A DNA stretch of 64,000 nt, from positions 248,001 to 312,000 of the forward strand of contig NC_073343.2 in assembly GCF_027580225.2 (NCBI RefSeq). Direction: 5' to 3'. The position numbers were made by a program, and so were the translations under genes. Below, in pieces: positions 21,526 to 33,502 of the stretch. Origin of the DNA: Misgurnus anguillicaudatus (lineage: Eukaryota > Chordata > Actinopteri > Cypriniformes > Cobitidae). Positions within the stretch are counted from its first letter, which is position 1, and each line of letters begins with the position of its first letter. Below the pieces are notes generated by a model. It was not told the DNA's origin and did no database searches. It saw only the letters and a program-made list of their open reading frames with translations.

Positions 21526-23500
21526 AAAAAGTATAGGGCTTATGGTACATTTGAAGAAAAGCCCATTTTATTAAAGTTCATTGAAGTATTTCATTTTATT
21601 GATTGTGAAGAATAAACATTGTACAAGCAGATATTGTATATGCAATGATCACACTGGCAAATAATGGTAAAATATCTTCAAAATATATCAAAGCAAACTG
21701 GCATATTCTGCTTCTGAAATCCAGGAGTTTTACTTCTCATTGATGTGCTGCACATTTTCTGCATATGATGCGTATTTCGACATTTTGATTGGATATTTTC
21801 TCGCACTCAGCTGTAAATAAAATTTGCATTTGCAGCGTTTGACCTGTAGCCAAAAATTCAAAGACAACTTTGGTGAATAGACACGGTATAAAATATTCAT
21901 TTGTTGCATGAGACCAAAAAATAAATCTTCTTCTCACAAAACTTTTGGGATTGCACACATTGCTTTGTTTGGCCAGATGAAATGTAAGCATAGGTTGAAC
22001 CTTTTTTTAAGATTTGCAAAATACTTCAATTCATTTGTTATTTGGCTTTCTGCCTGGCATGCAAAGAGCTTACAAAGAAAAAGTATGTAATCATTTCTGC
22101 TCTACTTTAGTACCTTTCTTTTCATTTGGTCCAAGAACGTATTAAGCAGTAATCGTTCTGTATTGTGCTTATACAGCATTGCCGGCACTTTCTAATTGCC
22201 GAGTTATCATATAGCTGACACTTTTATCCACAGTGACTTACAGTATATATTACCTGGAGCCACCTGAGATTCAAGGTAAAAAATAATGTGGGTATAATAA
22301 CATCCTGTATATATTTCTCCAAGTTATACATTATGCCCAAGAAAAATGTCCCTGAAGGGACAATAAAGTGTATTGTACCTTCTTTTATCCAAGTTTATTA
22401 TGTGCAAAGTAGACAGCTGTAAGATTTTTAATGCACTGATTTTCTGAAAACTGTAAAAGCTTTGAATAAAAAAAAAATGGTTCAATTGGCCTGCCAGGAA
22501 CGCAGCTATACAGGGGTTTTGTTTGGGTGGCTTCACAGTTTGCAATGGTGATTTGTGGGACTTTTCAGGCATTCAACATTTTGGTTATGAGCCTAAATTT
22601 TTACCGCTATGCAGCACCAAATCCTTTTCAGGATCGTTTTTAATGTTACGAGGTACATGCTGAAATTGTAAACAAATAAGTGCATCTCAAAAGCAAATGT
22701 ACCCGCGAATCGTTCCTGGATGTTTTCGCCTCCGTGTTCTGAAGAGCAATATGTCAGAGTGTTTTACCGCTCTGTGCGCATCTGGGAAGAGATGTGAAGC
22801 CACCCGAGGTTTCGTTTCTTCAGCCGAAAGGCTCCGTTTTCTCTCGCCTGTCAGGCTTTTGTAGCTTGTGTTTGGTATTCCTCACATCTCTCCGGTCGCA
22901 CCACCGGGAAACGTGAGCCAGAACAGCATATGGTCGGCTAAATAAGTAGGGAGGCATTTCACGCTGGGATGTGCCGCGCTGCCGGCGAATGTGACGCGAG
23001 TAACCGTGTAGTTTATTCTGACACGGTGCTTAGCACGGGCTGATGCACAGCGAGGAAAGGAGAACAGATGTTGAGGATACAACACCTTGAGATGCATGAA
23101 GAGCTGCCTCGGTTACTTTAGTCATATTAAACATCAACAGTTAAGAGCAATTAGAACAAGGTTGAAATACAGAGGAGTTTCCAAAATGAGATCATTATAG
23201 CGTAATTGGTGTATTATTATAAATAGGGAACTATTAAATATAGCTAATTCAGAGTTAATGGAGTATTATTAATGTATGCACCTTCTTAGTGCAGATTTCT
23301 CAGTGTGTGTTCTTAAAGCTGAGTGGACTGTGTAGTTTTTGCAATACTAGTGATGCCGAAAATGTTTCACTATCTGCCATTGGAACAGATAAAGAAATTG
23401 CCTGCCCCGAGATCATGCTAGTGGCTGAGCCAATGTTACTGTGTCACAGAGTAATGTTTCGATCACACTAAAGCAGAGATCTTTAATCTTTTTCAGGCCA
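21526..23500. other. Non-coding segment with a short SINE/LINE-like tail
   Basis: ACACTTTTATCCACAGTGAC at about 22217-22236 resembles a 3' piece common in fish retroposons. The block 22680-23100 is less AT-rich (GTTTTCTCTCGCCTGTCAGG, TGTGACGCGAGTAACCGTG) without identifiable coding potential. Confidence 0.35.
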
Positions 23501-23506
23501 AGGACC

Positions 23507-23700
23507 CAGTGGCGGCTCGTGACTGCTCATCCGATTGGCGCAAATTCAAAATAAGTGTTCGGAGTGTCATGTGTGTTGCTTTCGTTTTCAAAATATGTGT
23601 TTGTTGCGTCATGTGAACCATGTGCATAACGTGTTTTGTCAAAATAAGTGCCTGCTGCACACGAGTCAAAACCGTTTATGATAATTTTCCAGACGTGTCC
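23507..23700 (+). repeat. Family K terminal fragment
   Basis: CCAGTGGCGGCTCGTGACTG begins a stretch that continues through ATAAGTGTTCGGAGTGTCAT to AAATAAGTGCCTGCTGC. It is the reverse complement of 41970-42110, where the same family also carries a nested hAT MITE. Confidence 0.65.
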
Positions 23701-23864
23701 GCACCGAGTTAAAAACATCTCAACTTTTCAGAATGCTGCAAGCGCACCACAGGTCATGTGACAAGAATCAACCGACGGTTGCGTTTTCCACGCGGTTTTA
23801 GACGCGAAATGTGATTCACCCCTTAATGGGTAGAGAATAGGAGCAAGGACCCCCAGGATGTGGA

Positions 23865-24399
23865 GCCCAGTCTCCTGAAGATGCGTATAAATAGCACGAA
23901 GTGTAAAGCTCGTGCAATACATACGGCAAATTCCACTTTGGCGTGCATATGAAACGCAAGTCCTTCCCATTTACTTAAACGGTGCATCTTTTTTTGTCGT
24001 TTTATTTATTAGTTTCTCAATTTTTTTGCTTTTTTTTACCATTTTCGCTTGGGTTTAGGGTTAGAACAACTTTTTGTTATATAAAAATGACTAACCCAAA
24101 CCCCAACTCTACGCTCAACTCCAAGCGACCATGGCTTAAATATGGACAAAAACATGGAGAAACCTGTATATTAAATAACCTCATTAAGCAAATCTAAAAT
24201 CTAACCCTAAACTCAAGCGAAAATGGTTTAAAAAACAGAAAAAATTGAGAAACCAATAAATAAAACGACAAAAAAAGATGCACCGTTTAAGTGAATGGGA
24301 AGGACTTGCGTATCATATGCACGCCAAAGTGGAATTTGGCGTATGTATTGCACGAGTTTTACACTTCGTGCTATTTATACGCATCCTCAGGAGACTGGG
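23865..24399. mobile_element. Palindromic MITE with telomere-like centre, copy 1
   Basis: The inverted arms run from CCCAGTCTCCTGAAGATGCG inward through CACTTTGGCGTGCATATG and AAACGGTGCATCTTTTTTTG, closing with the mirror image and ending GAGACTGGG. The centre has GGGTTTAGGGTTAGAAC and CTAACCCAAACCCCAAC. A related palindrome lies at 52819-53073. Confidence 0.8.
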
Positions 24400-25148
24400 T
24401 ATGTGTTAAACTAAGATTGGATTTACATACTTTTTAATGATGGTTACGTTACAAACAGGTTTGAAATGAACACCTGCCAACATTTCAGATGCGGGTGTCA
24501 AATCACTAGCCAATTTGGCGAGTTACTTTTTATAAATTATATTCAGTCGTTTTGCCATAGCACCATAGTATTTTTACTAGTGAGGGTTGATTTAACTTCC
24601 AATGTCTACCTGCGCAGATATCAACAGCACAACCGAGTTGTAGGTTGCCAGGTTGAGGTCAAAACTGGGTTAAAAATTTTATGATTTGTCTATTGTGTGA
24701 ATAGGATGCGTTTCAACAAGATCTTGCAACTGGACAACCTTGGAATAATATATTAATGTGATTGTTTATATAATGAGGTAGTGCTGTACTAATTACGGGA
24801 GTTTCCCGGGATAAATAACAAAATGGGAGGGGGGCGGGAGATACTGTAGGTGTGAAATACGGGAGACTTTTCAGGAAAACCGGAGTGTGACAGGTATGGT
24901 CACTACACAAGAAACAACGAAGCGCTAGACTCGAGACTTGAACATGATAATGTGGTGATACTCTGCTAGGGTTACTAAAAAGGAAAGTCGCCCCAAATAA
25001 ACCAAGAAGATCGAGAGAAAAATATGGCAAACTAAGTATGAATGGCTCGTTTTGATGCTTTGTTTAATGTTCTTTGCTTGTTGATTTGTTTTACCTAAAA
25101 GACATTTTTGTTGAAAAAGACAAGTTTGAAAGAAGAAGGGAGGATATA
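24400..25148. other. Non-coding segment, partial repeat
   Basis: TACGGGAGTTTCCCGGGATA at about 24795 and the GGGAGGGGGGCGGGAGATA run resemble a fish hAT-type repeat, but ends are not visible. No coding signal. Confidence 0.35.
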
Positions 25149-25149
25149 C

Positions 25150-26061
25150 GGGTGATTCTCACGAAACCATTGAAACACCACGGCACTAATGATTTTAGCT
25201 TTAAAATGTGTAATATAGTAACATTAAAAAGCATCAGAATTAACACAATACTGTGTTGTACCTTGCACAATGTGTAATTTCAACATAGGAATTTATAATT
25301 GGAAATTTTATCTCATTTTCTGCTGAAATTCTCATTACCGCAATGTGTCCGGCTGTGATTGAACATGCATTGTGTTGTAATTTAATCAAATTAACACAAA
25401 AATATTAAGAAAAAAAAGGATGTTTTGCTAGACTACTTTAGATGACAGAAAAAATATTTACTGAATATTCATGTATAATAATAATGAAGAAAAATTAGGA
25501 AAATTATGTGTCATGCCTGATGTTCTCATCCTCCGCAACACTTTTTGAGAACAGTTTAAGCACACATACAGAATTTTAATAAAGTTTGATTTTGAGTGAC
25601 CAAGCACATGGACCAGTTACTTCAAGATGGCTACCAGGTAAGATCATTTTTTTACAGTTAATTTGAAATATTGTCTTGTCAGAATGCTTACACGACATTT
25701 TAATTATCATTACCGCAACAGATGCTTATTAAATGTTAATTTAATTAATAGAAGCATAATACTTTGATTTTAAATGCATGTGCAAAATCTCCAAATTATG
25801 TTCTTTCAGGTTTGTCATGTCATTTTGAAAATATGTCAGTGTTGATGTTTTCTGACTGTTGCGGTAATGAGATTTTTTTAGGACTATTTTTTTTAATTAT
25901 GTTACAAAAAGTGTTAAATGATAAGTAAAAGTTTTTAAATTAATGTTCCCATTTACTCCAGACTTTGTTTTTCAATGTCTGGTGGGAAAAAAGTTAATTT
26001 AAGCAATTTTTACATTTTCATGCTTGACATTTTTAAAACCAAGTTTTCGTGAGAATTACCC
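25150..26061. mobile_element. Family E element, copy 1
   Basis: The termini GGGTGATTCTCACGAAA and TTTTCGTGAGAATTACCC are inverted. The interior repeats CATTACCGCAA or its complement TTGCGGTAATGAG at about 25332, 25707 and 25859, with a variant CATCCTCCGCAACA near 25530. A second copy is at 53168-53995. It encodes nothing credible. Confidence 0.75.
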
Positions 26062-26079
26062 ATGTAGACTTACATGCAG

Positions 26080-26524
26080 TTAAAGGGGACATACCATGAA
26101 AATCAGACTTTTTCATGTTTATGTGCTATAATTGGGTCCCCAGTGCTTCTATCAACCTAGAAAATGTGAAAAAGATCAACCCAGTAACTTAGCTTTGGCA
26201 AACCATTTTCTGCAAGCATGTGAAAAAAAAGGTCATTCAAATTTGGCTCCCCTTGTGATGTCAGAAGGGGATTATACCGTCTCTAAATCTGCATTATCCA
26301 ACCACAGCACTGCTATTTAGTGCAGAGATCAGCTCATTTGCATTTAAAAGGACACACCCAAAAACTGCACATTTTTGCTCACACCTACAAAGTGGCAATT
26401 TTAACATGTCATAATAAATTATCTAGATGATATTCTGAACTGAAAAAAACTTCACATATGCACTCTGAGGACACCAACGTTTTATTTGACATATTAAAAA
26501 AGTATTACGAAATGTCCCCTTTAA
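26080..26524. mobile_element. Family F MITE, copy 1
   Basis: It starts TTAAAGGGGACATACCATG and ends ACGAAATGTCCCCTTTAA. The interior landmark GGGTCCCCAGTGCTTCTATC also occurs in the incomplete copy at 63805-64000. Confidence 0.8.
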
Positions 26525-27950
26525 ACACATCAAATTAACCATATACACCTTTGACTCTCACTATGGTTTATATCAACTGCAGGGGAAAGACCTCCTTAGC
26601 TTGAACTAGATCTGGTTAGATCACCTCTTTAAAAGCGCCCATGCTCATTCAGCTTTACTGTCTCGGTGATGTAAGACCTAGGAGCTTTAGAGCAGAACTG
26701 TAAGAGTTCAAGGAAGTGTCTGCAATGGAAGGTCAGAGGCCTCTACACAGCACGACCTATTTAGCTTGGTGCTAATGAGGATAGCTGACATAAAATGAAT
26801 AATTCCAGGTGGTACAATAGGCCTCTTAGCAATATCCTTCCCACTGTACTTCACCTATGAAAGCAGAACATGGTAAAAAATTACCCCTGTTCCCTTGGAA
26901 TTTCATTAGAGTCTGGTTTTGCCATACCGCTCTCTTCCTTTATCAACCCCTTAAAGCTCTCAAAGGCTCTGTATAGCCCTAAAAATCCAGTTTAGCCCAG
27001 TGATGTTTCTTTTATGCGTTACCAAGGAACCATTTATTTAGTAGGAGATCAATGCAGGAGTTTATCCATTAGGCTTATTTGTAATATTCTAGGGAGCGTT
27101 TTAAGAAATGTCAAAATAAAGTGTGTCATTCTGTACTGTATTAATTTGATATACTGTTGGTTAGTTTAATCTACATCAATGTGCTATTTTCTTAAATAAA
27201 TAAATATTTTTCTGGTTCCATATTTATTTGAATAGGTCAGAAACATCTCCGCTGTGTCCTGCTGACAAGCGCGGGCGCGTACAGCAGGTGACGCAAATTA
27301 TGGGTCCTCCGAAGTTTAGACCGTCTCATTTCAGTTCTCTTCATGGACTACCCCAACATTAAATTACACGTCAAATTAAGTCCAAGTTAAAAAATAAAGT
27401 TGTGAGTGGTGATTATTCCTCAAATTCTTTATCTTTGTCTGGCTCAAACAAAGTCTGTTTACACACACATACACAGCTACGGAAAGAAGCTACTTTGTGA
27501 AATAGCCAATGAGAACATATTATTCATGAGCCTTTTAAATAAGGTAATATAAATAGACAATTTCATTCTAAAGGCAAATCCTAAGGTTGTAAATCACATG
27601 TAAAACTATCTCTGGATAAATTTTGCACTTAATAAAGCCACATAACTTCTATGTAGATATCAAAGAACAATTTCACAATTTTTTTTAATGCATTCTTTGG
27701 CACCTTTAACCATGTAAAACCCTCAGTTTAAAATCTAATAAAGTATACCTGTACATGTTTGTTTCCTCTTTAAAACCACATTTACACAACTAAAAAGTCC
27801 TATTGTTTAACTACAATATATATATAACAAAATATAATATTGATGTTAAATGCCTATTTTGAGTTTTAATCAAAGTTTGATTAAGGTTATCTTGGGCTTA
27901 ACTTAGCACCCTCTTCTTTACGTTACATTAGCAATACGCATGCTTATAAT
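26525..27950. other. Non-coding segment
   Basis: AT-rich. GACAAGCGCGGGCGCGTACA and GACCGTCTCATTTCAGTTC near 27260-27340 may be a repeat fragment. No gene features. Confidence 0.35.
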
Positions 27951-27959
27951 GTTAATTCA

Positions 27960-28115
27960 TAGCCGCAGCAAATTTAGCTGCTTGTGCTATCATGTATTAT
28001 GTTGTGCTATCTGTCGTTTTTCTGTGCTTTCCACTGCTTCTATTAATGTTAAGCTGCTTTGAAACAATCACCAATTGTGAAAAGCGCTATATAAATAAAA
28101 TTGAATTGAATTGAA
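27960..28115 (+). mobile_element. Retroposon 3' tail with (ATTGA) microsatellite
   Basis: CTGCTTTGAAACAATCACC then AAAGCGCTATATAAATAAAA followed by TTGAATTGAATTGAATT matches the 3' end shared by many fish L2/CR1-type LINEs and their SINEs. The 5' truncation is typical. Family assignment is from memory. Confidence 0.6.
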
Positions 28116-29849
28116 TTATTAAATATGTTTTTATGAAATGAATTATTTATTTGAGAATTTGAAAGTATTTATGTAGCAATATTTGAAACTATCTGTATCT
28201 TATTATTTATAAAATATACTTAGCTGGTCCTGTTTTCTTGTCTGGGCTTTGTTTGCTCAAATATCTGTTTGCTGCATGAGGGCCAGGTGATAATGTTCTG
28301 GAAATTGGGGTGGGGGGTATAGGTGAAATTAATATTATAAATAGCGGACAATAAGCTAAATTATGTCTATCCATGTTTAAAGTATCACAATAGCATATTT
28401 GAGAAAAAAAAACATACTCCTTAAGCAGTCAGCTTTATGTGCTGACCTGAAAAAAATCTCCTGGTTTGTGGCAAACTGATATTTTCAAGGGTGGAGGTCA
28501 AAATGGATCAGTACTGCTTTGAGTCAAAGCACTGCAGGAACTCTATCCATCCCATACAGTATACATCATGTGTCATTTAGCTGTTTACTATAGCGACTTG
28601 GCTTTTAATAATGGATGAAATGCCTGAATGAGCAAACTTTTCTTCCTCTCTCTTTCTCTCAAGCTACTGTACTAAAGCCAGAACGCAACAGCCCCCCTGT
28701 CAGCAGACAGCAGTGTCAAATGAGAAAAGTCTGCTAACACTGGTGCTCAGATGTCTCCATTACTTAGACAGTGGTGACTTAGAGGTATGTGATGTAAATG
28801 GAGCCGGTGAGGGAGCGGGCGAGCACGTTTTCCGCAGCCATTCATTATATGCGGGTGCTGGGAATAGCCAGAGGCACTTTTACAGCGTCTGACATTCCCG
28901 CACCATCGCTGAGTCTTGCTTTATGATTAAGATGCAATCATGGCTCTTTTGACAGACTGCGGAAGTCAAATAAGCAGGCTGAAATGGATGGGGAGATAAG
29001 CAGCATTCGGTGCTTAGAGTCGGCGGGGAACACCGTGCACCTAATGGCCCCTCATACAAACACAGATCCCATCATGAGTGCACACTTCGCCCAGTAAGGT
29101 TTGGCCAATTTGGCAGAGTGTTTGTGCATGACTTACACTGCATGTATTCACTACTTACAGAGATCAGATTTCAAGTATCAAAAAATGATTGCCATCACAA
29201 AAGTTTTACACAATCCTATTCAGTCAGTCATTATTCAATCACTTGGTTGATTCATTGCAACTCCATCCTGTACCACTAGTAGCACAAAACTACTGATTAC
29301 TATAGATTAATACCGCTGTCGCAATATCCCAGTATGCCTCCTTTATGACCCACTTCTTCTTCTTGTAATACAGAAAACAAAGTAAATTCATTCATTAAAC
29401 TCTTTTGATCACTAAACACTTGGCAAAAGGTCATCAAATAAGATTAAATGAGATCAGAAATAGGGGTTGCATTTGTTCAACAGTCTATATTTGGAAGGAA
29501 AAAAACATCATTAGCACACGAATAATTACCCATTAGCACACGAATAAAAGATTAGTTCACCCAAAAAATTAAGTCTGTCATCATTTACAGTACTTACCTC
29601 CTGTTATGCGAAACACAAAAGGAGTTCATTATTGAGTATCTGGCAGGTTGAATTCACACAATGGCAGAACATTATGACTCACTCGTATTATGAACGCTTT
29701 AAATAGCCCCGGGGGTGCTGGCAAAGTAGTATACCGCATTTTGCTCACTGATTAGCATTTACCACATATTTTGATTGAATTACTTTCTCCTGTCCCAGTT
29801 TAATATGCAACTACATTGTCAGAAGAAATAGATGAAAAAATGGTCCCTT
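28116..29849. other. Unique non-coding segment, possibly conserved
   Basis: The stretch 28480-29060 is of balanced composition, free of obvious repeats, and lacks ORFs with domain content (for example around GAGCCGGTGAGGGAGCGGGC and TTCCGCAGCCATTCATTAT). It is a candidate for conserved non-coding DNA. A fragment like AGTTCACCCAAAAAATTAAG at 29555 belongs to the hairpin MITE type seen at 39537. Confidence 0.35.
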
Positions 29850-29991
29850 GCTGTCACTGCGGCGCTACGCTTTCGAAAAGTAAACCTCTGCACCTAAAGA
29901 GTGCGTGTTGGTATCTCAAATGTATACTATCTGTACATAAATGGTACAGTACATTAAGACCTTTCCAAAAGGTACTGTCCCAGTGACAGCG
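29850..29991. mobile_element. Short MITE with CTGTCACTG ends
   Basis: GCTGTCACTGCGGCGC at the left is mirrored by GTCCCAGTGACAGCG at the right. GTACC-type steps lie between (AAAGTAAACCTCTGCACC, AAGGTACTG). About 142 bp. Confidence 0.7.
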
Positions 29992-30161
29992 TGGGATGTT
30001 TTTTTTTAATTTACACTCACCTAAAGGATTATTAGGAACACCTGTTCAATTTCTCATTAATGCAATTATCTAATCAACCAATCACATGGCCGTTGCTTCA
30101 ATGCATTTAGGGGTGTGGTTCTGGTCAAGACAATCTCCTGAACCCCAAACTGAATGTCAGA

Positions 30162-30654
30162 ATTGGAAAGAAAGGTGATTTAAGCAATTTTGATCGTGGC
30201 ATGGTTGTCGGTGCCAGACGGGCCGGTCTGAGTATTTCACAATCTGCTCAGTTACTGGGATTTTCACGCACAACCATTTCTAGCGTTTACAAAGAATGGT
30301 GTGAAAAGGGAAAAACATCCAGTATGCTGCAGTCCTGTGGGCGAAAATGCCTTTTGTTGGTGCTAGAGGTCAGAGGAGAATGGGCCGACTGATTCAAGCT
30401 GATAGAACAGCAACTTTGACTGAAATAACCACTCGTTACAACCGAGGTATGAAGCAAAGCATTTGTGAAGTGACAACACGCACAACCTTGAGGCGGATGG
30501 GCTACAACAGCAGAAGACCCCACCGGGTACCACTCATCTCCACTACAAATAGGAAGAAGAGGCTACAATTTGCACGAGCTCACCAAAATTGGACAGTTAA
30601 AGACTGGAAAAATGTTGCCTGGTCTGACGAGTCTCAATTTCTGTTGAGACATTC
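30162..30654 (+). pseudogene. Tc1 transposase N-terminal half, left arm
   Basis: The start codon equivalent to that of the right copy is ATT here (30162-30164). The frame continues through GMVVGARRAGLSISQSAQLL and FSRTTISSVYKEWC, the helix-turn-helix DNA-binding region. It shifts frame near 30345 and resumes as QRRMGRLIQADRTATLTEIT, TLRRMGYNSRRPHRVP and [12 protein letters not shown], which holds the first catalytic Asp. It is broken at the palindrome junction, so the second Asp and the Glu are absent. Confidence 0.85.
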
Positions 30655-30655
30655 G

Positions 30656-31414
30656 AGCTTTGTGACATGGTGCATTATCCTGCTGGAAGTAGCCATCAGA
30701 GGATGGGTAAATGGTGGTCATAAAGGGATGGGCATGGTCAGAAACAATGCTTAGGTAGGCTGTGGCATTTAAACAATGCCCAGTTGGCACTAAGGCGCCT
30801 AAAGTGTGCCAAGAAACAATCCCCCACACCATTACACCACCACCACCAGCCTGCACAGTGGTAACAAGGCATGATAGATCCATGTTCTCATTCGGTTTAC
30901 GTCAAATTCTGACTCTACCATCTAAATGTCTCAACACAAATCGAGAATCATCAGACCAGGCTAAATTTTTCCAGTCTTCAACTGTCCAATTTTGGTGAGC
31001 TCGTCCAAATTCTAGCCTTTTTTTCCTATTTGTAATGGAGATGAGTTGTACCGGGTGGGGTCTTCTGCTGTTGTAGCCCATCCGCCTTGAGGTTGTGTGT
31101 GTTGTGGCTTCACAAATGCTTTGCTGCATACCTCGGTTGTAACGAGTGGTTATTTCAGTCAAAGTTGCTCTTCTATCAGCTAAAATCAGTCGGCCCATTC
31201 TCCTCTTACCTCTATCATCAGCAAGGCATTTTCGCCCACAGGACTGCCACATACTGGATGTTTTTCCCCTTTCACACCATTCTTTGTAAACGCTAGAAAT
31301 GGTTGTGCGTGAAAATCCCAGTAACTGAGCAGATTGTGTAATATTTAGACCGGCCCGTCTGGCACCAACAACCATGCCACACTCAAAATTGCTTAAATCA
31401 CCTTTCTTTCCCAT
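30656..31414 (-). pseudogene. Tc1 transposase lacking the third catalytic residue
   Basis: An open frame starts MGKKGDLSNFECGMVVGARR with a helix-turn-helix region (QLLGFSRTTISSVYKEWC). It continues to WSDDSRFVLRH with the first Asp. One in-frame TGA follows GRVRI near 30900. The same frame then resumes as [19 protein letters not shown] through [12 protein letters not shown], which contains the second Asp. At that point sequence switches to the inverted N-terminal half, so the catalytic Glu and C-terminus are missing. It cannot encode an active transposase. Confidence 0.85.
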
Positions 31415-31564
31415 TCTGACATTTAGTTTGGAGTTCAGGAGATTTTCTTGACCAGGAAAACACCCCTAAATGCATTGAAGCATCTGCCATGGGATTGGTT
31501 GATTAGATAATTGCATTAATGAGAAATTAAACAGGTGTTCCTAATAATCCTTTAGGTGAGTGTA

Positions 31565-32347
31565 TATTACATCTTGTTAAAATGGGCATAATGTGCCCTT
31601 TAAAAAACTCTATACAACATACGCTGTAAATTCAACCATCAAGCATTTTCTACGTCACAGGTTTTTTTTTACTTTTTCTGACTTCTACATGAAAAACAAC
31701 CTACTGTAGGGAGATTTTTATGAATGCTCCAGAAATGCATCATGTCTGCCCAAAAACACATTTAGTGAAAGATCCTTTATGATGCCTTTGAGATATGGTA
31801 AAGGGTAATAGCTTTAAAATTCATTACCCCATAGTTCTCAAGGGTTCAAATCATTTTTGATTATTTCAACAAACTAGCAGACGGGTGGCCTAGTGAGCTT
31901 GCGTGCAAAAGGAAATGCAGCGTGGTCAGTTTACGTTTGTGCGTGTTTGTGTGTCATATGTTTTTTTTTTCAGACAGAGGATGCTGAGCTCTACATCTTC
32001 AGCAGAACAGTAGAAAGGCATTAGCAGCCCATCGGCTGAGTACTAAAGCCCAGCTGTTATTAAAGAACTGCATTGCAGGGCCTGCTGTGCTTTCCTGCTT
32101 ACGTTGTTTTCAACACTCCACTGTGCGGCTGTAACAAACTCAGCGCTTTTCTGTCTCTCTCTCCAGCCACACCTGCCTCTTCGCGCCACTCTCTGTCTCT
32201 CACTTTTCCTTTTTTTTATGTCTTTGTGGTCTGTTAAATCAGTAGTGAGACTCTCCAGGTCGAGTTGTTAACCCCCAGGGTCCTCCCTCTCCTTCCCCAA
32301 GGTAAAGCAGTGCATATCAGCTCTCTGCAGTCTGCTGGGTCATGTAC

Positions 32348-32350
<3 letters not shown>
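31565..32350. other. Non-coding segment
   Basis: No gene or clear repeat. Poly-T and pyrimidine tracts occur at 31660, 31960 and 32150-32215. Confidence 0.4.

Positions 32351-32422
<72 letters not shown>
32351..32422. repeat. (GA)36 microsatellite
   Basis: Uninterrupted GA dinucleotides run for about 72 bp. The ORFs of Arg-Glu or Ser-Leu repeats that cross it are artefacts of the microsatellite. Confidence 0.97.
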
Positions 32423-32425
<3 letters not shown>

Positions 32426-32920
32426 GGCATACTATAGAAACATAGAGACACTAAAACACATTTTTACCATGGAGACGAAGGAGTAGACATAAATCACTAT
32501 TGTGACCCAGTCTGTGAAACCCAGCTAAAGTCATTATTTGTGATTTGTGTTCTCAAACCATCTTACATAATATAAACAGCATTTAGTGAAAATATAACCT
32601 TGATAACTGTAATCTTGAATGAATAAGGTCATGACAAAAATTGAAAGTAAACTTTGATGCTACAAATCTCATTATTAGGTTATGAGACTTTAGCCTGGAT
32701 TTCAAGGCAGGGTCACATTTGAATGGTAATCCAAGATGGCTCAACATTGGCTCAGCCAATTGCATTATTTTATTTTTTTATTCTGTCACACTTTACAATA
32801 AGGTTGTATTTGTTAAAATGAGTGAATGCATTAGATATCATGAACTAAAAATGACTTTTTACAGCATTATTAACGGGGTGGGGGTAATGCTATTTCATGC
32901 ATTCTGACTTATTTACGCAG
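32423..32920. other. Non-coding segment
   Basis: Nothing recognised. The phrase GGGTCACATTTGAATGGT near 32710 recurs loosely near 61465 with GAGACTTTAGCCTGGATTT, suggesting another low-copy repeat. Confidence 0.35.
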
Positions 32921-33220
32921 TTAAAGGAAAACACCACTGTTTTTCAATATTTTACTATGTTCTTACCTCAACTTAGACAAATGAATAAATACCTATCTTT
33001 TTTCAATGCGTGCACTTAATCTTTGTACAACGCATCGCGAATGTGTTAGCATTTAGCCTAGCCCCATTAATTCCTTAGGATCCAAACAGGGAAGAATTTA
33101 GAAGCCACCAAACACTTCCATGTTTTCCCTATTTAAAGACTGTTACAATAAAATGTGACGATATTTTTAGGCGGAAAAAAGATCAGGAGCACTTCGACCT
33201 CGGGCGCAGTAATGCACTCT
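32921..33220 (+). mobile_element. Family A MITE, left arm only
   Basis: It starts TTAAAGGAAAACACCACTG and follows the family through TTAGCATTTAGCCTAGCCCC, TTAGGATCCAAACAGGG and CATGTTTTCCCTATTTAAAG to GAGCACTTCGACC. The right arm is missing. Confidence 0.75.
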
Positions 33221-33354
33221 TTTTCTGCAGTTTAAGTCACTTCAAACAGGCAGTGTAAATGCCCAAATTGTGCAGAGCTGCCTAGAGCTGTCAAGTAGGT
33301 AAAGCGTTTTTAATTTGGGAAGAAAAGACATTTAATTTGTCATTATATAATAAA

Positions 33355-33500
33355 GCAATAAACCCCAAGAAGCAGTGGGTTACCAGTGCATTTTGTAGCA
33401 GCTAAGGGGCGTTGTTAGGCACGACGCGAAGCGGAGTGCCTGGACCCCCTTGGCTGTTGTGGAGTGCACTGGTAACCCAACGCTTCGAGGGGTTTATTGC
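33355..33500. repeat. Hairpin with GTTACCAGTGCA stem
   Basis: GCAATAAACCCC...GGGTTACCAGTGCA pairs with TGCACTGGTAACCC...GGGGTTTATTGC around a loop holding GGCACGACGCGAAGCGGAG. A strong cruciform or RNA hairpin is possible. It adjoins a MITE at 33503. Confidence 0.7.
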
Positions 33501-33502
33501 GT

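Larger units (their letters stand above)
30014..31562. mobile_element. Foldback Tc1 element with two opposed transposase halves
   Basis: The ends are CACTCACCTAAAGGATTATT and its reverse complement, with TA outside both (30012-30013 and 31563-31564). Instead of one gene, the left 640 bp is an N-terminal transposase half on the + strand and the right 907 bp is the first two-thirds of another on the - strand. They meet at 30654-30656. The inverted arms pair over roughly 640 bp with several percent divergence. Confidence 0.85.

Noticed and set aside
24040..24215. Interstitial telomere from chromosome fusion
   Set aside because: The TTAGGG-like motifs are few, irregular and symmetrically placed inside a palindromic MITE.
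30287..30523. Antisense ORFs over the Tc1 copies
   Set aside because: They are reverse-frame shadows of the transposase pseudogenes.
32234..32486. ORFs of Arg-Glu and Ser-Leu repeats
   Set aside because: They are translations of the (GA) microsatellite.
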